A DNA stretch of 20,489 nucleotides, taken from positions 1 to 20,489 of IMG/VR virus record IMGVR_UViG_3300048033_000063. One strand, 5' to 3'. The position numbers and the translations under genes were made by a program. The stretch's first letter is position 1. Every line of letters starts with the position of its first letter. The stretch is from a virus. The notes under the pieces are model-generated. The model saw nothing but the letters and a program-made list of their open reading frames with translations. It did not search any database and was not told the origin of the DNA. Of this stretch, positions 1-7,510 are shown in pieces.

Positions 1-56
1 TAGAGGAATACGAGACTTGTTCCGAAGAAAACAAGACTAGCGTTAAAACTAAAGAA

Positions 57-87
57 CCCCCTAGGAATTAACCTAGGGGGCTTTTTT
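57..87. terminator. Intrinsic terminator, probably bidirectional
   Basis: A perfect 9-bp stem (CCCCCTAGG at 57-65, CCTAGGGGG at 72-80) encloses a 6-base loop and is followed by C and six T on the plus strand (82-87). It would end a rightward transcript entering from the left of the window. It also lies just past the last leftward gene (stop at 115). Read leftwards, the stem is followed only by a weak T-rich run, so termination in that direction is less certain. Confidence 0.85.
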
Positions 88-114
88 GTGTCTTGTCGTT
101 AGATTATGATAGTG

Positions 115-261
115 TCAATCATTTGTCATACCTAGTTTGGTCATGCACATGGCTACACCTTCGTATAACATCTCTATCTCACTCTCTGTCTTAGTCACAC
201 GCCAGATTGTGTAAGCATTCAGTAGTAGACTGACGATTAGGATACCTTCGATTAAAGTCAT
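115..261 (-). CDS. Small single-span membrane protein, unknown
   Basis: This 48-residue protein begins with a hydrophobic stretch of about 20 residues (roughly 3-22: LIEGILIVSLLLNAYTIW). A charged segment (RVTKTESEIE) and a soluble tail follow. The start at 261 is chosen because AGGAA lies five to six bases upstream and because it overlaps the stop of the DUF3310 gene by four bases. A longer reading from 342 would run deep into that gene with no better ribosome site. It is the last gene of the leftward operon before the terminator. I recognise no family. The form fits a small phage inner-membrane protein, but there is no evidence that it is a holin. Confidence 0.6.
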   Translation of the reverse strand: MTLIEGILIVSLLLNAYTIWRVTKTESEIEMLYEGVAMCMTKLGMTND

Positions 262-476
262 TTGCGTTCCTGTTGTTGAATTAGTGCTTCTAGATACCAA
301 CGTGCTTTCTTGAGGTCTTCTGCCCCATTCTTGTATCGCCATCGGTGTAGATACTTGGCTACATTTCCTCGGTAGTATCCTGTCAGTTCTTCGTCGTTAA
401 GAAAGTCCTTGATGTACTCAATACATTCGATACTCCCTTGACCATAGTGTGGTGGTTGATTGACGTTATCAGTCAT
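258..476 (-). CDS. DUF3310 family protein (T7 gp1.7-like)
   Basis: This 72-residue protein matches the compact phage DUF3310 pattern. It has an N-terminal VNQPPHYGQG and IECIEYI, then YRGNVAKYLHRW and EDLKKARWYL near the C-terminus. The family includes the domain found in T7 gp1.7, reported to be a nucleotide kinase, so a role in nucleotide metabolism is possible but is not shown here. The start at 476 is supported by AAGGAG about seven bases upstream and by an ATGA overlap with the stop of phoH. A longer reading from 506 lacks such a site. Its position next to PhoH, glutaredoxin and ribonucleotide reductase suits a nucleotide-supply role. Confidence 0.85.
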   Translation of the reverse strand: MTDNVNQPPHYGQGSIECIEYIKDFLNDEELTGYYRGNVAKYLHRWRYKNGAEDLKKARWYLEALIQQQERK

Positions 477-1177
477 AGGTTCTCCTTCATAAAGACTTTC
501 ACCCACTGTGCGCAGATGTCGGATCGTATAATGTCATCCACACCAAACTCAATGATTGGTACAGGCAACATATGCTTCTTTGCTAGGTGAATAACTTTGG
601 ACAGGCCATCAGCTTCTTTCAGGTCTGACTGTTGTATATCACCATTAAGTACTATAGTGGTGTCTTCACCCACTCGTGTCAAGAGCATCTTAAGCTCATG
701 TGTGGTTATATTCTGCGTTTCATCGACGATTATAAAGGCATTATCGAAGCTACGCCCACGCATAAGTGCAAGAGGTGCCATCTCAATATTACCATTCTTG
801 ATCCCAGTTTCAACTACACCCTTCCCTAAGTGCTTCTCTAGTACATCTAACACAGGTAATGCCCAAGGCATTGTCTTCTCCTGCAGGTCACCTTTGAGGA
901 AACCTAACTCTTTACCTACGGCAACGTGAGGTCTTGTGATGACGATTTTATCAATTTCTTTCGTCGTGTAGAGGTCGGCAGCATAAGTCGCCGTAACATA
1001 CGTTTTCCCAGTCCCAGCAGGGCCAAGGATAAATACCTGAGAACTTTCTTTAAGCGCATCTAACAACTCTCTTTGTTTATTCGTTTTGGGTACTATGCCA
1101 GAGACTTTCTTAGCTGTAGCACCTTTGTAGTTAGTCTTGCGTCGAGTTCGGGTTTGTTTCTTTGGGGGTTCATCCAT
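473..1177 (-). CDS. phoH: PhoH-like P-loop ATPase
   Basis: This 234-residue protein carries a Walker A motif GPAGTGKT (residues 52-59) and a Walker B IIVDE (149-153) followed by TQN. GDIQQSD follows near 179-185. This is the PhoH arrangement common in marine phages. PhoH proteins are ATPases of debated function (phosphate-stress or RNA-linked roles have been proposed), so the phage role is unknown. The N-terminus is a short lysine/arginine-rich tail. The start at 1177 overlaps the glutaredoxin stop by eight bases; a longer in-frame start at 1210 exists but would bury the start inside glutaredoxin. The stop shares ATGA with DUF3310, which indicates translational coupling. Confidence 0.92.
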   Translation of the reverse strand: MDEPPKKQTRTRRKTNYKGATAKKVSGIVPKTNKQRELLDALKESSQVFILGPAGTGKTYVTATYAADLYTTKEIDKIVITRPHVAVGKELGFLKGDLQEKTMPWALPVLDVLEKHLGKGVVETGIKNGNIEMAPLALMRGRSFDNAFIIVDETQNITTHELKMLLTRVGEDTTIVLNGDIQQSDLKEADGLSKVIHLAKKHMLPVPIIEFGVDDIIRSDICAQWVKVFMKENL

Positions 1178-1394
1178 TGAGATACTCTTGCAACTCCGTA
1201 TAACCACCAATATGTTTGCCTGTGTAGGTCCATATCTGTGGTACTGTTTTAAGGTCTGCCTTCTTGAAAAGGTCTAATATCCACTTGGACTCTTCAAGGG
1301 AGTAATGACTAACACTACCCCCCTTAGAGTTGATAAGAGACTTAGCCTTGTCACAATATGGACAGTTACGTCTGCTTACCATTACGTACATCAT
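1170..1394 (-). CDS. Glutaredoxin
   Basis: This 74-residue protein has the classic glutaredoxin elements: the redox site CPYC (11-14), TVPQIW (about 50-55) with the cis-proline, and GGYTEL (about 63-68) for glutathione binding. Length and motif order are typical of a single-domain phage glutaredoxin. It directly follows the ribonucleotide reductase with an ATGA overlap, so its likely job is to re-reduce the enzyme's C-terminal cysteine pair. Several ATG codons sit at the N-terminus; the first is taken because of the coupling. Confidence 0.93.
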   Translation of the reverse strand: MMYVMVSRRNCPYCDKAKSLINSKGGSVSHYSLEESKWILDLFKKADLKTVPQIWTYTGKHIGGYTELQEYLNG

Positions 1395-3292
1395 GTCAAG
1401 TCCACAATCTCGCAGCTATCCCCAGAACATGCCATTGTCTGCATACCTGCGGTGTTGTCCTCTTTCTCGTAGTCTGACAGTTTAGACCAGTCGATGTCTG
1501 TAGGCATTAACGACAATAACTGCCCATAGTCAGACTTCTCACAATCCTGATAAGGTGCCTGTTGGTATGTGTGGTCACTATGTGGTAGGAACGACACACC
1601 AGACATCTCATCAAAGTACTTGAACACAAATGCGCCCACTTCTACCCACTCGTCGTCACGGACTGAGATAGTCACGCTAGGCTTATGTTCGCACCAGTGA
1701 CGTTGATACAACAACCATGTCTCTAGTTGTTCGATAGCTGTCATATCATTACGTGTGATAGCACCCTCTGGTGACTTGACTGGGAAGCTGAAGACTGTTG
1801 TATTGTCTGGCTTCATTACGTCAGGTTCGTTAGGTACACCTTGGTCAATCAAGAACTTTGTAAGCGGGTCTTTATTGTCACCACGCACAGTACGGATGTA
1901 ATAAGGGCTGTGACGAGCGTGTATACCACTAGCAGAGTCAACAAGTTGGGAGACAGTGCCACTAGGTTTGACACAAGTGATAGCAGCAGAAGTAGGGATA
2001 CCCAGACGTTCAGCCCATTCAGCATTAGTAGAGATAGCGACATTTTTTAGATGCTCCAAAGTTTTAGCCAAGCCAGAATTAGCACTGGTCATTAACTGGT
2101 TGTCCATGATGCCTGTTAAGCTCACTCCTAACAGACGCTCTTCTTCCGTATTGACCTGCCAATCTTTAGACAGATACGGAAACTTTGTGTAGGTAGACTG
2201 GATCGTACCTAGGATAGTTGCTTGGCGTACCTTACGCTCAAGGTCTTCAATCGAATCAGTTGCACGTACTACAACTTCTGTCAAGTTGCAAAACTGCGCT
2301 GATCGCAAAATTATTTCCGAACATGGATTCGTGCCGAACTCAAAGTTAGGATCACGACGATCATTCTTAGCAGCTTGCTTCTGTGAGGCCACACGGTTGA
2401 AGATACCACGTTCACCTGACTTGCTTTCCACTAGAGCTTGCCACTCACGCATGAAAGTCTCTGCATCAGGTTTATCTGTGTAGGCTACAGAGTTGTTAGC
2501 CAAAGCACGATGTCCGTAGTTCTCCCACCACTGACCTGACTTAGCATGACGCATACGATCATCCGACAGGTTAGACAAGCTGATCATAGCAGAACGGCGT
2601 ACACCACCTACAACAACAATCTCACCAATCTTACACATGATGTCGTGGCATTCGATTGACGACAGTTTACGACCTGTTGCACCCAAGAACTTGTCGATAG
2701 TAAAGTTAAACAGGTCTACTAGAGGTGCAGGACCAGATGCACGACCACCAAATGTCTTTAGTCTGGCACCTGCAGGACGAACTAGACCAATGTCCCACTG
2801 AGGAATTTCACCTGACCATAGTAATGCTAGTAGCTGGCGGTATGCCTTAGCCCACCCTTCTTTGCTATCCTTAACTACAATTGTAGTCTCAGACTTAAAC
2901 ATTTTCTCTGGTACTTCTGGTAGTTTCTGGATGTACTGACGTTCTACAGAGAAGCCAACACCTGTACCACACAACAGGATGAACATAGCCTCGTCGAAAC
3001 GCTTAGGCTTGTCTACAGCTACGTAAGAGCAGTTGTACATACACGTATTGTCACGGGCTGCTGCTTGACCTGCAGTCATCATAGACCGCATAGAAGGCAT
3101 AACCTGTAGGTCTAGGATAGCATCACGAATGTCTTTGATGTAACTGTCTTCGCCTGTCAGTGGCTTAACGATATTGTCCATGTAGCGATCAACAGTCTCT
3201 GACCATGCCTCACGCTTGTCGCCTGTCCAACGGGCATAACGTGATAGTGCAATAAAGTTTTGATAAGGGGTAGGGAGCATGTTGTTTGTCAT
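1391..3292 (-). CDS. nrdJ: Class II (adenosylcobalamin-dependent) ribonucleotide reductase
   Basis: This 633-residue protein resembles the monomeric class II ribonucleoside-triphosphate reductases. The finger loop NPCSE (322-326) supplies the thiyl-radical cysteine C324 with N322 and E326. C335 with C84 or C88 are candidates for the active-site disulfide. GTGVGFSVERQ (about 109-119) and CVKPSGTVSQ are further family motifs. The C-terminus ends in a C-x4-C pair (C622, C627), as in the Lactobacillus enzyme, which shuttles electrons to the active site. It is somewhat shorter than the roughly 740-residue Lactobacillus enzyme. It makes deoxynucleotides without needing oxygen but depends on host vitamin B12. 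It starts at a TAATG junction with the DUF1127 gene and is followed by glutaredoxin, a likely reductant. Confidence 0.93.
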   Translation of the reverse strand: MTNNMLPTPYQNFIALSRYARWTGDKREAWSETVDRYMDNIVKPLTGEDSYIKDIRDAILDLQVMPSMRSMMTAGQAAARDNTCMYNCSYVAVDKPKRFDEAMFILLCGTGVGFSVERQYIQKLPEVPEKMFKSETTIVVKDSKEGWAKAYRQLLALLWSGEIPQWDIGLVRPAGARLKTFGGRASGPAPLVDLFNFTIDKFLGATGRKLSSIECHDIMCKIGEIVVVGGVRRSAMISLSNLSDDRMRHAKSGQWWENYGHRALANNSVAYTDKPDAETFMREWQALVESKSGERGIFNRVASQKQAAKNDRRDPNFEFGTNPCSEIILRSAQFCNLTEVVVRATDSIEDLERKVRQATILGTIQSTYTKFPYLSKDWQVNTEEERLLGVSLTGIMDNQLMTSANSGLAKTLEHLKNVAISTNAEWAERLGIPTSAAITCVKPSGTVSQLVDSASGIHARHSPYYIRTVRGDNKDPLTKFLIDQGVPNEPDVMKPDNTTVFSFPVKSPEGAITRNDMTAIEQLETWLLYQRHWCEHKPSVTISVRDDEWVEVGAFVFKYFDEMSGVSFLPHSDHTYQQAPYQDCEKSDYGQLLSLMPTDIDWSKLSDYEKEDNTAGMQTMACSGDSCEIVDLT

Positions 3293-3498
3293 TATTGTTC
3301 TTTTCCTCGTCCACGCATTGTTTTATCTTCACCTAGCCATACAAGACGATCAATGTCTGCACGACTGATTCCGATGTCGTTTAGTTCTTTGTCGCTTAAC
3401 GCATTAAGCTGTTTGATAGTATTACGGTGTTCTCGCCATGTTGCTAGGTAGTTTACCCAACGCCAGAACCACGTCATACCTGTTTTCTTCTTACTCAT
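3292..3498 (-). CDS. DUF1127 (YjiS-like) protein
   Basis: This 68-residue protein has a Trp-rich N-terminus followed by the DUF1127 signature WREHRNTIKQLNALSD, then KELNDIGISRADI. Small arginine-rich DUF1127 proteins are abundant in alphaproteobacteria, where some (for example CcaF1 of Rhodobacter) bind RNA and affect RNA turnover. The start at 3498 has GGAG about eight bases upstream and overlaps the preceding gene by eight bases. The stop shares TAATG with nrdJ. A phage copy placed next to ribonucleotide reductase could act on host RNA or on this phage's own transcripts; that is an inference. Confidence 0.85.
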   Translation of the reverse strand: MSKKKTGMTWFWRWVNYLATWREHRNTIKQLNALSDKELNDIGISRADIDRLVWLGEDKTMRGRGKEQ

Positions 3499-3682
3499 TT
3501 AAGTCTCCAAACTTATACTCTGTGAACTCGCCTTCAGCATCCTCTACAGCCTTAACGAACAACATCTGTAGCCCATACTCGAATATCTTTCTGTAGGATT
3601 CCTGTAGCATTTCTACCTCTACAGTAGCAGAACCATCTTCATGCTCTGTGATCTTGTTTATGTGGATCATGTCGTTACTCAT
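3491..3682 (-). CDS. Hypothetical phage protein, 63 aa
   Basis: I do not recognise this family. The protein is acidic, with a beta-like N-terminal half (HINKITEHEDGSATVEVEM) and a helix-like second half (RKIFEYGLQMLFVKAVEDAE). The start shares ATGA with the upstream stop, with a purine-rich GAGAG about seven bases before it, and the end overlaps the DUF1127 start by eight bases. This packing supports a real gene. No membrane segment or cysteine motif is visible. Confidence 0.7.
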   Translation of the reverse strand: MSNDMIHINKITEHEDGSATVEVEMLQESYRKIFEYGLQMLFVKAVEDAEGEFTEYKFGDLNE

Positions 3683-3810
3683 AGTCTACTCTCTCTGCTA
3701 CGTTCAAACTCTAAGGACTCCACTTCTGTAAAGCGTTCACAGTGTAGTTTATCGTATACGTACCAAAATTTAGTACCCTCATCATTAACTTCTACAGTAT
3801 ATTTAATCAT
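3679..3810 (-). CDS. Hypothetical small protein, start uncertain
   Basis: This is an unrecognised small protein with a beta-rich look (MIKYTVEVNDEGTKFWYVYD) and an acidic, arginine-bearing tail. Its stop shares ATGA with the next gene. Three in-frame starts exist. 3810 gives 43 residues, lies 13 bases past the mazG stop and has AGGTGA upstream, though at long spacing. 3840 gives 53 residues, and 3873 gives 64. The two longer readings run into mazG and have no clear ribosome site. The ATG at 3840 lies inside a copy of the CAGTGGAAAT repeat. I prefer 3810 with low certainty. Confidence 0.5.
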   Translation of the reverse strand: MIKYTVEVNDEGTKFWYVYDKLHCERFTEVESLEFERSRESRL

Positions 3811-3823
3811 CAGCACCGTATCT

Positions 3824-4189
3824 TCACCTGTTATCACCATTTCCACTGATGACCCCACGCTTCTTGCGGTCATACAGCTTTTCTAAGTTACGTGTTGCCA
3901 CTGTTGTCATGTCAACGTTCAAGTCACGACATAGTATAGCAATGTACCACAAGCAGTCACCTACTTCATCTGCGATTGCCTGACGATCAAACTTACCATC
4001 ACGCAAGATTTTCTTTACCTTGTTGGCTACCTCACCAGCTTCCGCAGCTAACCCAAGGGCAGGGTAGATTACTGCATGTTCAGCACCATAGATAGCTGTG
4101 CCTGACGCTTGTTTCTGGTAGTAGTTCATCGTAATGTCTAGGTCTTCGTTATAGTATTCAAACGCTTCGATATCTTCTTTACTAATCAA
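3824..4189 (-). CDS. mazG: MazG-like nucleotide pyrophosphohydrolase
   Basis: This 121-residue protein has the helical MazG signature, with E50-x2-E53 in GLAAEAGEVANKVKK and E75-x2-D78 in IADEVGDCLWYI. These residues bind magnesium and hydrolyse NTPs or (p)ppGpp-like alarmones to monophosphates. Phage MazG is usually discussed as a nucleotide-pool cleaner or modulator of host starvation signalling. The start at 4189 shares ATGA with the upstream stop and has AGAGG about ten bases before it. An internal ATG at residue 21 (MNYYQKQ) resembles common MazG starts and is the main alternative. Confidence 0.88.
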   Translation of the reverse strand: MISKEDIEAFEYYNEDLDITMNYYQKQASGTAIYGAEHAVIYPALGLAAEAGEVANKVKKILRDGKFDRQAIADEVGDCLWYIAILCRDLNVDMTTVATRNLEKLYDRKKRGVISGNGDNR

Positions 4190-4374
4190 TGTACAGTTAC
4201 CTCTTCTTCATCAAACTGTATTACAGCATACTCTGCTAGGGCTATAGCTTGTTCCTCTGATATTGTTGGATCGTTCAACGCACGACCTACAAGTAAGTAT
4301 TTAGCCATGTTTCTCAACTTTTCAATATCTTGTTCCTCACTTAACATGTCGTAAACTTCGATGTAGTTATTCAT
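4186..4374 (-). CDS. Hypothetical acidic protein, 62 aa
   Basis: This unrecognised protein appears largely helical and strongly acidic (MLSEEQDIEKLRNMAKYLL, then ISEEQAIALAEYAV and FDEEEVTVH). The start shares ATGA with the methyltransferase stop and the stop shares ATGA with mazG, so it is translationally coupled on both sides. Small acidic phage proteins are often inhibitors or DNA mimics, but nothing specific supports that here. Confidence 0.7.
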   Translation of the reverse strand: MNNYIEVYDMLSEEQDIEKLRNMAKYLLVGRALNDPTISEEQAIALAEYAVIQFDEEEVTVH

Positions 4375-4916
4375 CCGATTAACCTACCATAAAACTGTGT
4401 GGGACTACTTGCACTCTTGTCGAACAAATACCAAGCACAGTTATCCTTTCCCGTGTGTTTACTACCCTCTATCCACTTCACTCGACCAACACTAACAATC
4501 TTACTACAGTATGTCATATACATTGCCGACTGTTTTGTATGCGCCCAATCTGCGTCAAACAACAACCAAGTAGGACAGATGTCTATCCAGTGGTCTATGA
4601 ACCTGTGTAGAAACTCTCGTTCCCACGGTGGGTTAGTGATACAGAAGTCCATGACACTATACTCACCAAAAGCAATATCAAGTGCATCGTGCTGAACAAT
4701 GTCAGGATGCTGTGGTTCAATATCACAAGCATAAATACAGGTGCCATGTCCATCTGTCAGGTTATAGATGTGTTCGATCAGACGACCATCGCCAGCACAG
4801 GGTTCTACAAAGTCAAAGGTCTCTTGTGGCAGATGGTCAATTAGTGGCTCAACAGCTTGTATGGGCGTAGGGTAGTAGTCTCGTTCTATTCTATCGAAGT
4901 CACTACGTTTTCCCAT
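4371..4916 (-). CDS. SAM-dependent methyltransferase, DNA adenine type
   Basis: This 181-residue class I Rossmann methyltransferase has motif I FVEPCAGDGRLIEH (about 36-49), an acidic cofactor-ribose residue in ACDIEP (64-68) and the catalytic motif TNPPWER (94-100). NPPW is the form found in N6-adenine and some glutamine methyltransferases. No restriction endonuclease lies beside it, so it looks like an orphan phage methylase, perhaps protecting the genome from host restriction. It is short, with no obvious target-recognition domain, so RNA or protein as substrate cannot be excluded. It overlaps the phosphoesterase stop by 14 bases. Confidence 0.82.
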   Translation of the reverse strand: MGKRSDFDRIERDYYPTPIQAVEPLIDHLPQETFDFVEPCAGDGRLIEHIYNLTDGHGTCIYACDIEPQHPDIVQHDALDIAFGEYSVMDFCITNPPWEREFLHRFIDHWIDICPTWLLFDADWAHTKQSAMYMTYCSKIVSVGRVKWIEGSKHTGKDNCAWYLFDKSASSPTQFYGRLIG

Positions 4917-5682
4917 AAACTTCTTTCAACCTCTTCAGGGACACAAACTCAGGCTCGTAAATACCGTCTTCAATCTCACGTTTGATTACCACACCCTTCC
5001 ACCACTCACCGTTGGCTTGTCCTGCCCAAGTTTCATCCGACCCTTTGTAGCAACCCGCAACCAAGCCGATAATGCCATTAGGGTGCGCACCATCTTTAAA
5101 CTTAAGATCACGTTTATGGCTATGACCACAAGTAGAACTATGGTTACGATTTGCGAGTAAGCTATTAGCGTGATGTAAGCCAGACATAGCAGAGCCAAAG
5201 TTGCCAGCACTGAAGAAATGAGCATAAGAGACGCCATCATAATCAGCGATGGAGGGGGCACCATTTTTGTACTCGTGGTATTCGTCGAACCAGTAGTCTG
5301 TTTGAAGATGCCTGAAGGATAGCCCGTACCTTTGTCCCTCCGTTCTTGGGTCGTGTTCAATAGCTTTTTTGATTCGATACTCATGATTACCCTCAAAACC
5401 AAACCAAGATGGTCGTTTGTATTTTCTAGCTCTAGATGGTATACGCATACGATCCATAGCTTCGTTATAAGTTTCAACATCCTTTTCGTAGCTTTGGCTC
5501 ACTACCTTCTGTGGATATCGGGTGTCAAACGTATTCAGAGAACGCATGTCAGCACCATCCCCAAGATCAACGATATAACTAGGGTTGATGTCGTAGATCA
5601 GTTCCCCTAACCAATCAAACCTCTCGTTACTCGTAGATGGGTCTGCATGTGCGCAACTAAATACTATTGCTGTTTTAGCCAT
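4903..5682 (-). CDS. Calcineurin-like metallophosphoesterase
   Basis: This 259-residue protein carries the metallophosphoesterase motifs in order: an N-terminal SCAHAD in place of the usual D-x-H (about 9-14), GDGAD (41-45), GNHEYR (98-103), a histidine pair in LHHAN (170-171) and CGHSHK (185-190). The first motif departs from the usual SDxH because a cysteine sits where the metal-binding aspartate normally is. D14 may substitute, or activity may be altered. Substrates in phages are unknown; nucleic-acid ends or cyclic nucleotides are possible. AAAGGA lies about ten bases before the start. It overlaps the endonuclease gene by 19 bases, within the recombination block. Confidence 0.85.
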   Translation of the reverse strand: MAKTAIVFSCAHADPSTSNERFDWLGELIYDINPSYIVDLGDGADMRSLNTFDTRYPQKVVSQSYEKDVETYNEAMDRMRIPSRARKYKRPSWFGFEGNHEYRIKKAIEHDPRTEGQRYGLSFRHLQTDYWFDEYHEYKNGAPSIADYDGVSYAHFFSAGNFGSAMSGLHHANSLLANRNHSSTCGHSHKRDLKFKDGAHPNGIIGLVAGCYKGSDETWAGQANGEWWKGVVIKREIEDGIYEPEFVSLKRLKEVYGKT

Positions 5683-6053
5683 TCGTCGGGTATCCTTTTG
5701 TCGGCATATTGGAAACCATGTTTATCACACCAGTCTCCATAAGTTGTCTTTGAGCCTTTACGGATTTTGTTTCTAGAGTTAGAGAAGACAAAGCGTAAGT
5801 CTAAATGTGGGTACTGTTTCCGTACCATCAGGTGTTTCATACGGTCAGCTACCACAAACCTACCTTTAGTCTCAATGATGATCCCATTTGGTAGGATGAA
5901 GTCTGGTGTATATGTACGGACCTGATTAACCTCATAAGTAATCTTCTTGTCCTCGTACAGAAAACTAACACCAGCTTCCTTTAGGTCTTTAGCTATTGTC
6001 TCCTCTAGCCCCGAGCGATATCCGTGTTTTATGGCATGTCGGGTGGTTGCCAT
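5664..6053 (-). CDS. T7 endonuclease I-type Holliday junction resolvase
   Basis: This 129-residue protein aligns along its length with T7 gp3. YRSGLEETI supplies E17, YTPDFILPNGI supplies D51, and ETKG supplies E61 and K63. These match the T7 catalytic set E20, D55, E65 and K67. FVFSNSRNKIRKGSKTTYG and RIPDEWLK also match. In T7 the enzyme cuts branched DNA, resolves junctions before packaging and helps degrade host DNA. It sits between the exonuclease and the phosphoesterase, overlapping both. Confidence 0.95.
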   Translation of the reverse strand: MATTRHAIKHGYRSGLEETIAKDLKEAGVSFLYEDKKITYEVNQVRTYTPDFILPNGIIIETKGRFVVADRMKHLMVRKQYPHLDLRFVFSNSRNKIRKGSKTTYGDWCDKHGFQYADKRIPDEWLKQQ

Positions 6054-6739
6054 AGTTCTCCTTCCTTACGTCTTAACCAGACAAGTTGAGCAGTTTCAAT
6101 CGCCCTTTCCTCTCCACCACCATCATCCTCGTAGGCTTTGACAATAGTGGACCAGTACTCTAGGTCTGTTTGGCAGTCTTTCAGCAGCTTTGCAGCTTTC
6201 TTTGGACCGATACCATATATGCCATAAATGTTATCTGCAGTATCTCCCGTTAGAACCTGACAAAAGAATGAGACTTTACCGTCAGCCTCTGAAACCTCTG
6301 TGAGCGTCTGCTTAGTGATATTGTAGTGTAGACAGGGAACTTGTAACATATCCTTGTCCACACTTGCGATGATAGTATCCTTACCTAACTCTGTTGCCCT
6401 AATTGCCATTGCATCATCAGCTTCCTCACCATCAGTAGTAATAGCACCATACTCAATCGTTAGGTAGTCCCTACAAAGCCCTAAGTGTATTGGCTTAGGT
6501 CTGCTTTTACGATTACCTTTGTATGGTGCAGTCTTAGCTATCTCATGTCGAAAGTTGGTTCTTCCAGAGAGGTAAACTTCGTAAGAGTCCCTGTCGATGA
6601 ATACACAAGTGTTCTTTAAGATAGCTTGCATAAGTTCATCTACTTTGTTCTTAGCGTCCTCTACGAAGTCCTTCTCTGAGGCAAAGGCAGCACGATAGGC
6701 AATTATATCACCGTCTATCAGTACTTTTCCACCAAGCAT
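6029..6739 (-). CDS. 5'-3' exonuclease, FEN/PIN-like
   Basis: This 236-residue protein has the FEN-family acidic residues: LIDGDIIAYR (D9, D11), GEEADDAMAIRA (E105, E106, D108, D109) and SVDKDM (D128, D130), then TGDTADN (D166, D169). A helix-hairpin-helix GIYGIGPKKAAKLL (about 173-186) follows. It fits the T7 gp6-like role of primer removal and of host-DNA degradation that recycles nucleotides. The ATG at 6739 shares TAATG with the upstream stop. A GTG at 6754 would add five residues and is an alternative. It overlaps the endonuclease start by 25 bases. Confidence 0.92.
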   Translation of the reverse strand: MLGGKVLIDGDIIAYRAAFASEKDFVEDAKNKVDELMQAILKNTCVFIDRDSYEVYLSGRTNFRHEIAKTAPYKGNRKSRPKPIHLGLCRDYLTIEYGAITTDGEEADDAMAIRATELGKDTIIASVDKDMLQVPCLHYNITKQTLTEVSEADGKVSFFCQVLTGDTADNIYGIYGIGPKKAAKLLKDCQTDLEYWSTIVKAYEDDGGGEERAIETAQLVWLRRKEGELWQPPDMP

Positions 6740-6939
6740 TAGATGGGTGACCACGTAACATTACCATCATCCTTATGACAACCTATGGCTTCTGAGTAGG
6801 TATACCCTGAAGCAACTGTACCTGCTTGATAGGTGTACATCAAGTCCTCTAATGTATCTACATTGTACCTATCTATTTGTACTGAACCTTCGATACCATC
6901 GTCTTCTAGGTCAAACTCAAAGTTGATTGTTACTCGCAT
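6739..6939 (-). CDS. Hypothetical protein, 66 aa
   Basis: This unrecognised acidic protein begins with a probable beta strand (RVTINFEFDLEDDG). A DTLEDLMYTY helix and a glycine/tyrosine-containing tail ending in WSPI follow. The start at 6939 is chosen over 6960 because GGAG lies eight bases upstream and because it leaves only two bases after the ssDNA-binding-protein stop. The stop shares TAATG with the exonuclease. Its position between ssDNA-binding protein and exonuclease suggests an accessory role in DNA metabolism, but nothing in the sequence specifies it. Confidence 0.7.
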   Translation of the reverse strand: MRVTINFEFDLEDDGIEGSVQIDRYNVDTLEDLMYTYQAGTVASGYTYSEAIGCHKDDGNVTWSPI

Positions 6940-6941
6940 GG

Positions 6942-7484
6942 TTATACTCCAGTCGCCCAAGTGTCTTCTAATTCAGGGGTTGTATACTCTGCTAACTCTA
7001 GCACCCCAATGTTCAATAACCGTACACCAGAGCCATTAGCATAAGTCTCAAACTGTACACGAGCCTTTGTACCATTCCCCAGTGACCCATCATCCTCAAA
7101 TGACCACCGCCGTTTATTCTCTAGACCATCACGCAGGTCCACGATGTTAGGGGCACCACCATAATCCTTTGAGAACTCCTTACCAAAACGGTCTGTAAAG
7201 GTCTTTACGTCTTGTACTAGCCGTTTCATCTTCATGTATTTCCCAATGCCCAGACTTTCATTACCTTCGATAATACGATCTGAGTTCATAGGTTTAGGGT
7301 TTAGACCCTCTTCGAGTAACTTCTCGATTTGAGCCTCGTCAGTGAAGTAAGCGTTTACGATAAACTGCCCACCTTTATCAGCGACAGCCTTTGCTACCCG
7401 ATTACCGTTTGGGTCTCCCATGTCTGCATTCTCAGGGAAGACTTTAGCCCATTCGAGTACCATTTCCATATCATAATTAGCCAT
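6942..7484 (-). CDS. Probable phage single-stranded DNA-binding protein
   Basis: This 180-residue protein appears rich in beta strands. It contains GGQFIVNAYFTDEAQIEKLL, a lysine-rich MKMKRLVQDV, and RVQFETYANGSGVRLLNIGVLEL near the end. It sits where T7-like phages keep gp2.5: beside the polymerase, exonuclease and endonuclease I. I therefore call it an OB-fold ssDNA-binding protein, mainly on context. Its C-terminus (ELEDTWATGV) is only mildly acidic and lacks the strong acidic tail with terminal phenylalanine of T7 gp2.5, which weakens the call. It is the first gene after the 7511-7547 promoter. AAAGGA lies about 11 bases before the ATG. Confidence 0.6.
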   Translation of the reverse strand: MANYDMEMVLEWAKVFPENADMGDPNGNRVAKAVADKGGQFIVNAYFTDEAQIEKLLEEGLNPKPMNSDRIIEGNESLGIGKYMKMKRLVQDVKTFTDRFGKEFSKDYGGAPNIVDLRDGLENKRRWSFEDDGSLGNGTKARVQFETYANGSGVRLLNIGVLELAEYTTPELEDTWATGV

Positions 7485-7510
7485 GTGTCGAGTTTCCTTT
7501 TGTTAGTCGG

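Noticed and set aside
1-71. C-terminal end of a rightward gene entering from the left
   Set aside because: All three plus-strand frames are possible: stops at 1-3, 38-40 and 69-71. With so few codons I cannot tell which, if any, is the real gene end; only the terminator shows that a rightward transcript probably ends here.
1551-1570. A fourth AGGTGCCT promoter-like site on the plus strand inside nrdJ
   Set aside because: There is no GGAACA at the right distance, no AT-rich tract after it, and it lies inside a gene facing away from any operon.
4249-4340. GAGGAACAAG sites (minus strand) resembling the promoter -35 element
   Set aside because: They lie in coding sequence and have no AGGTGCC half 12 bases downstream.
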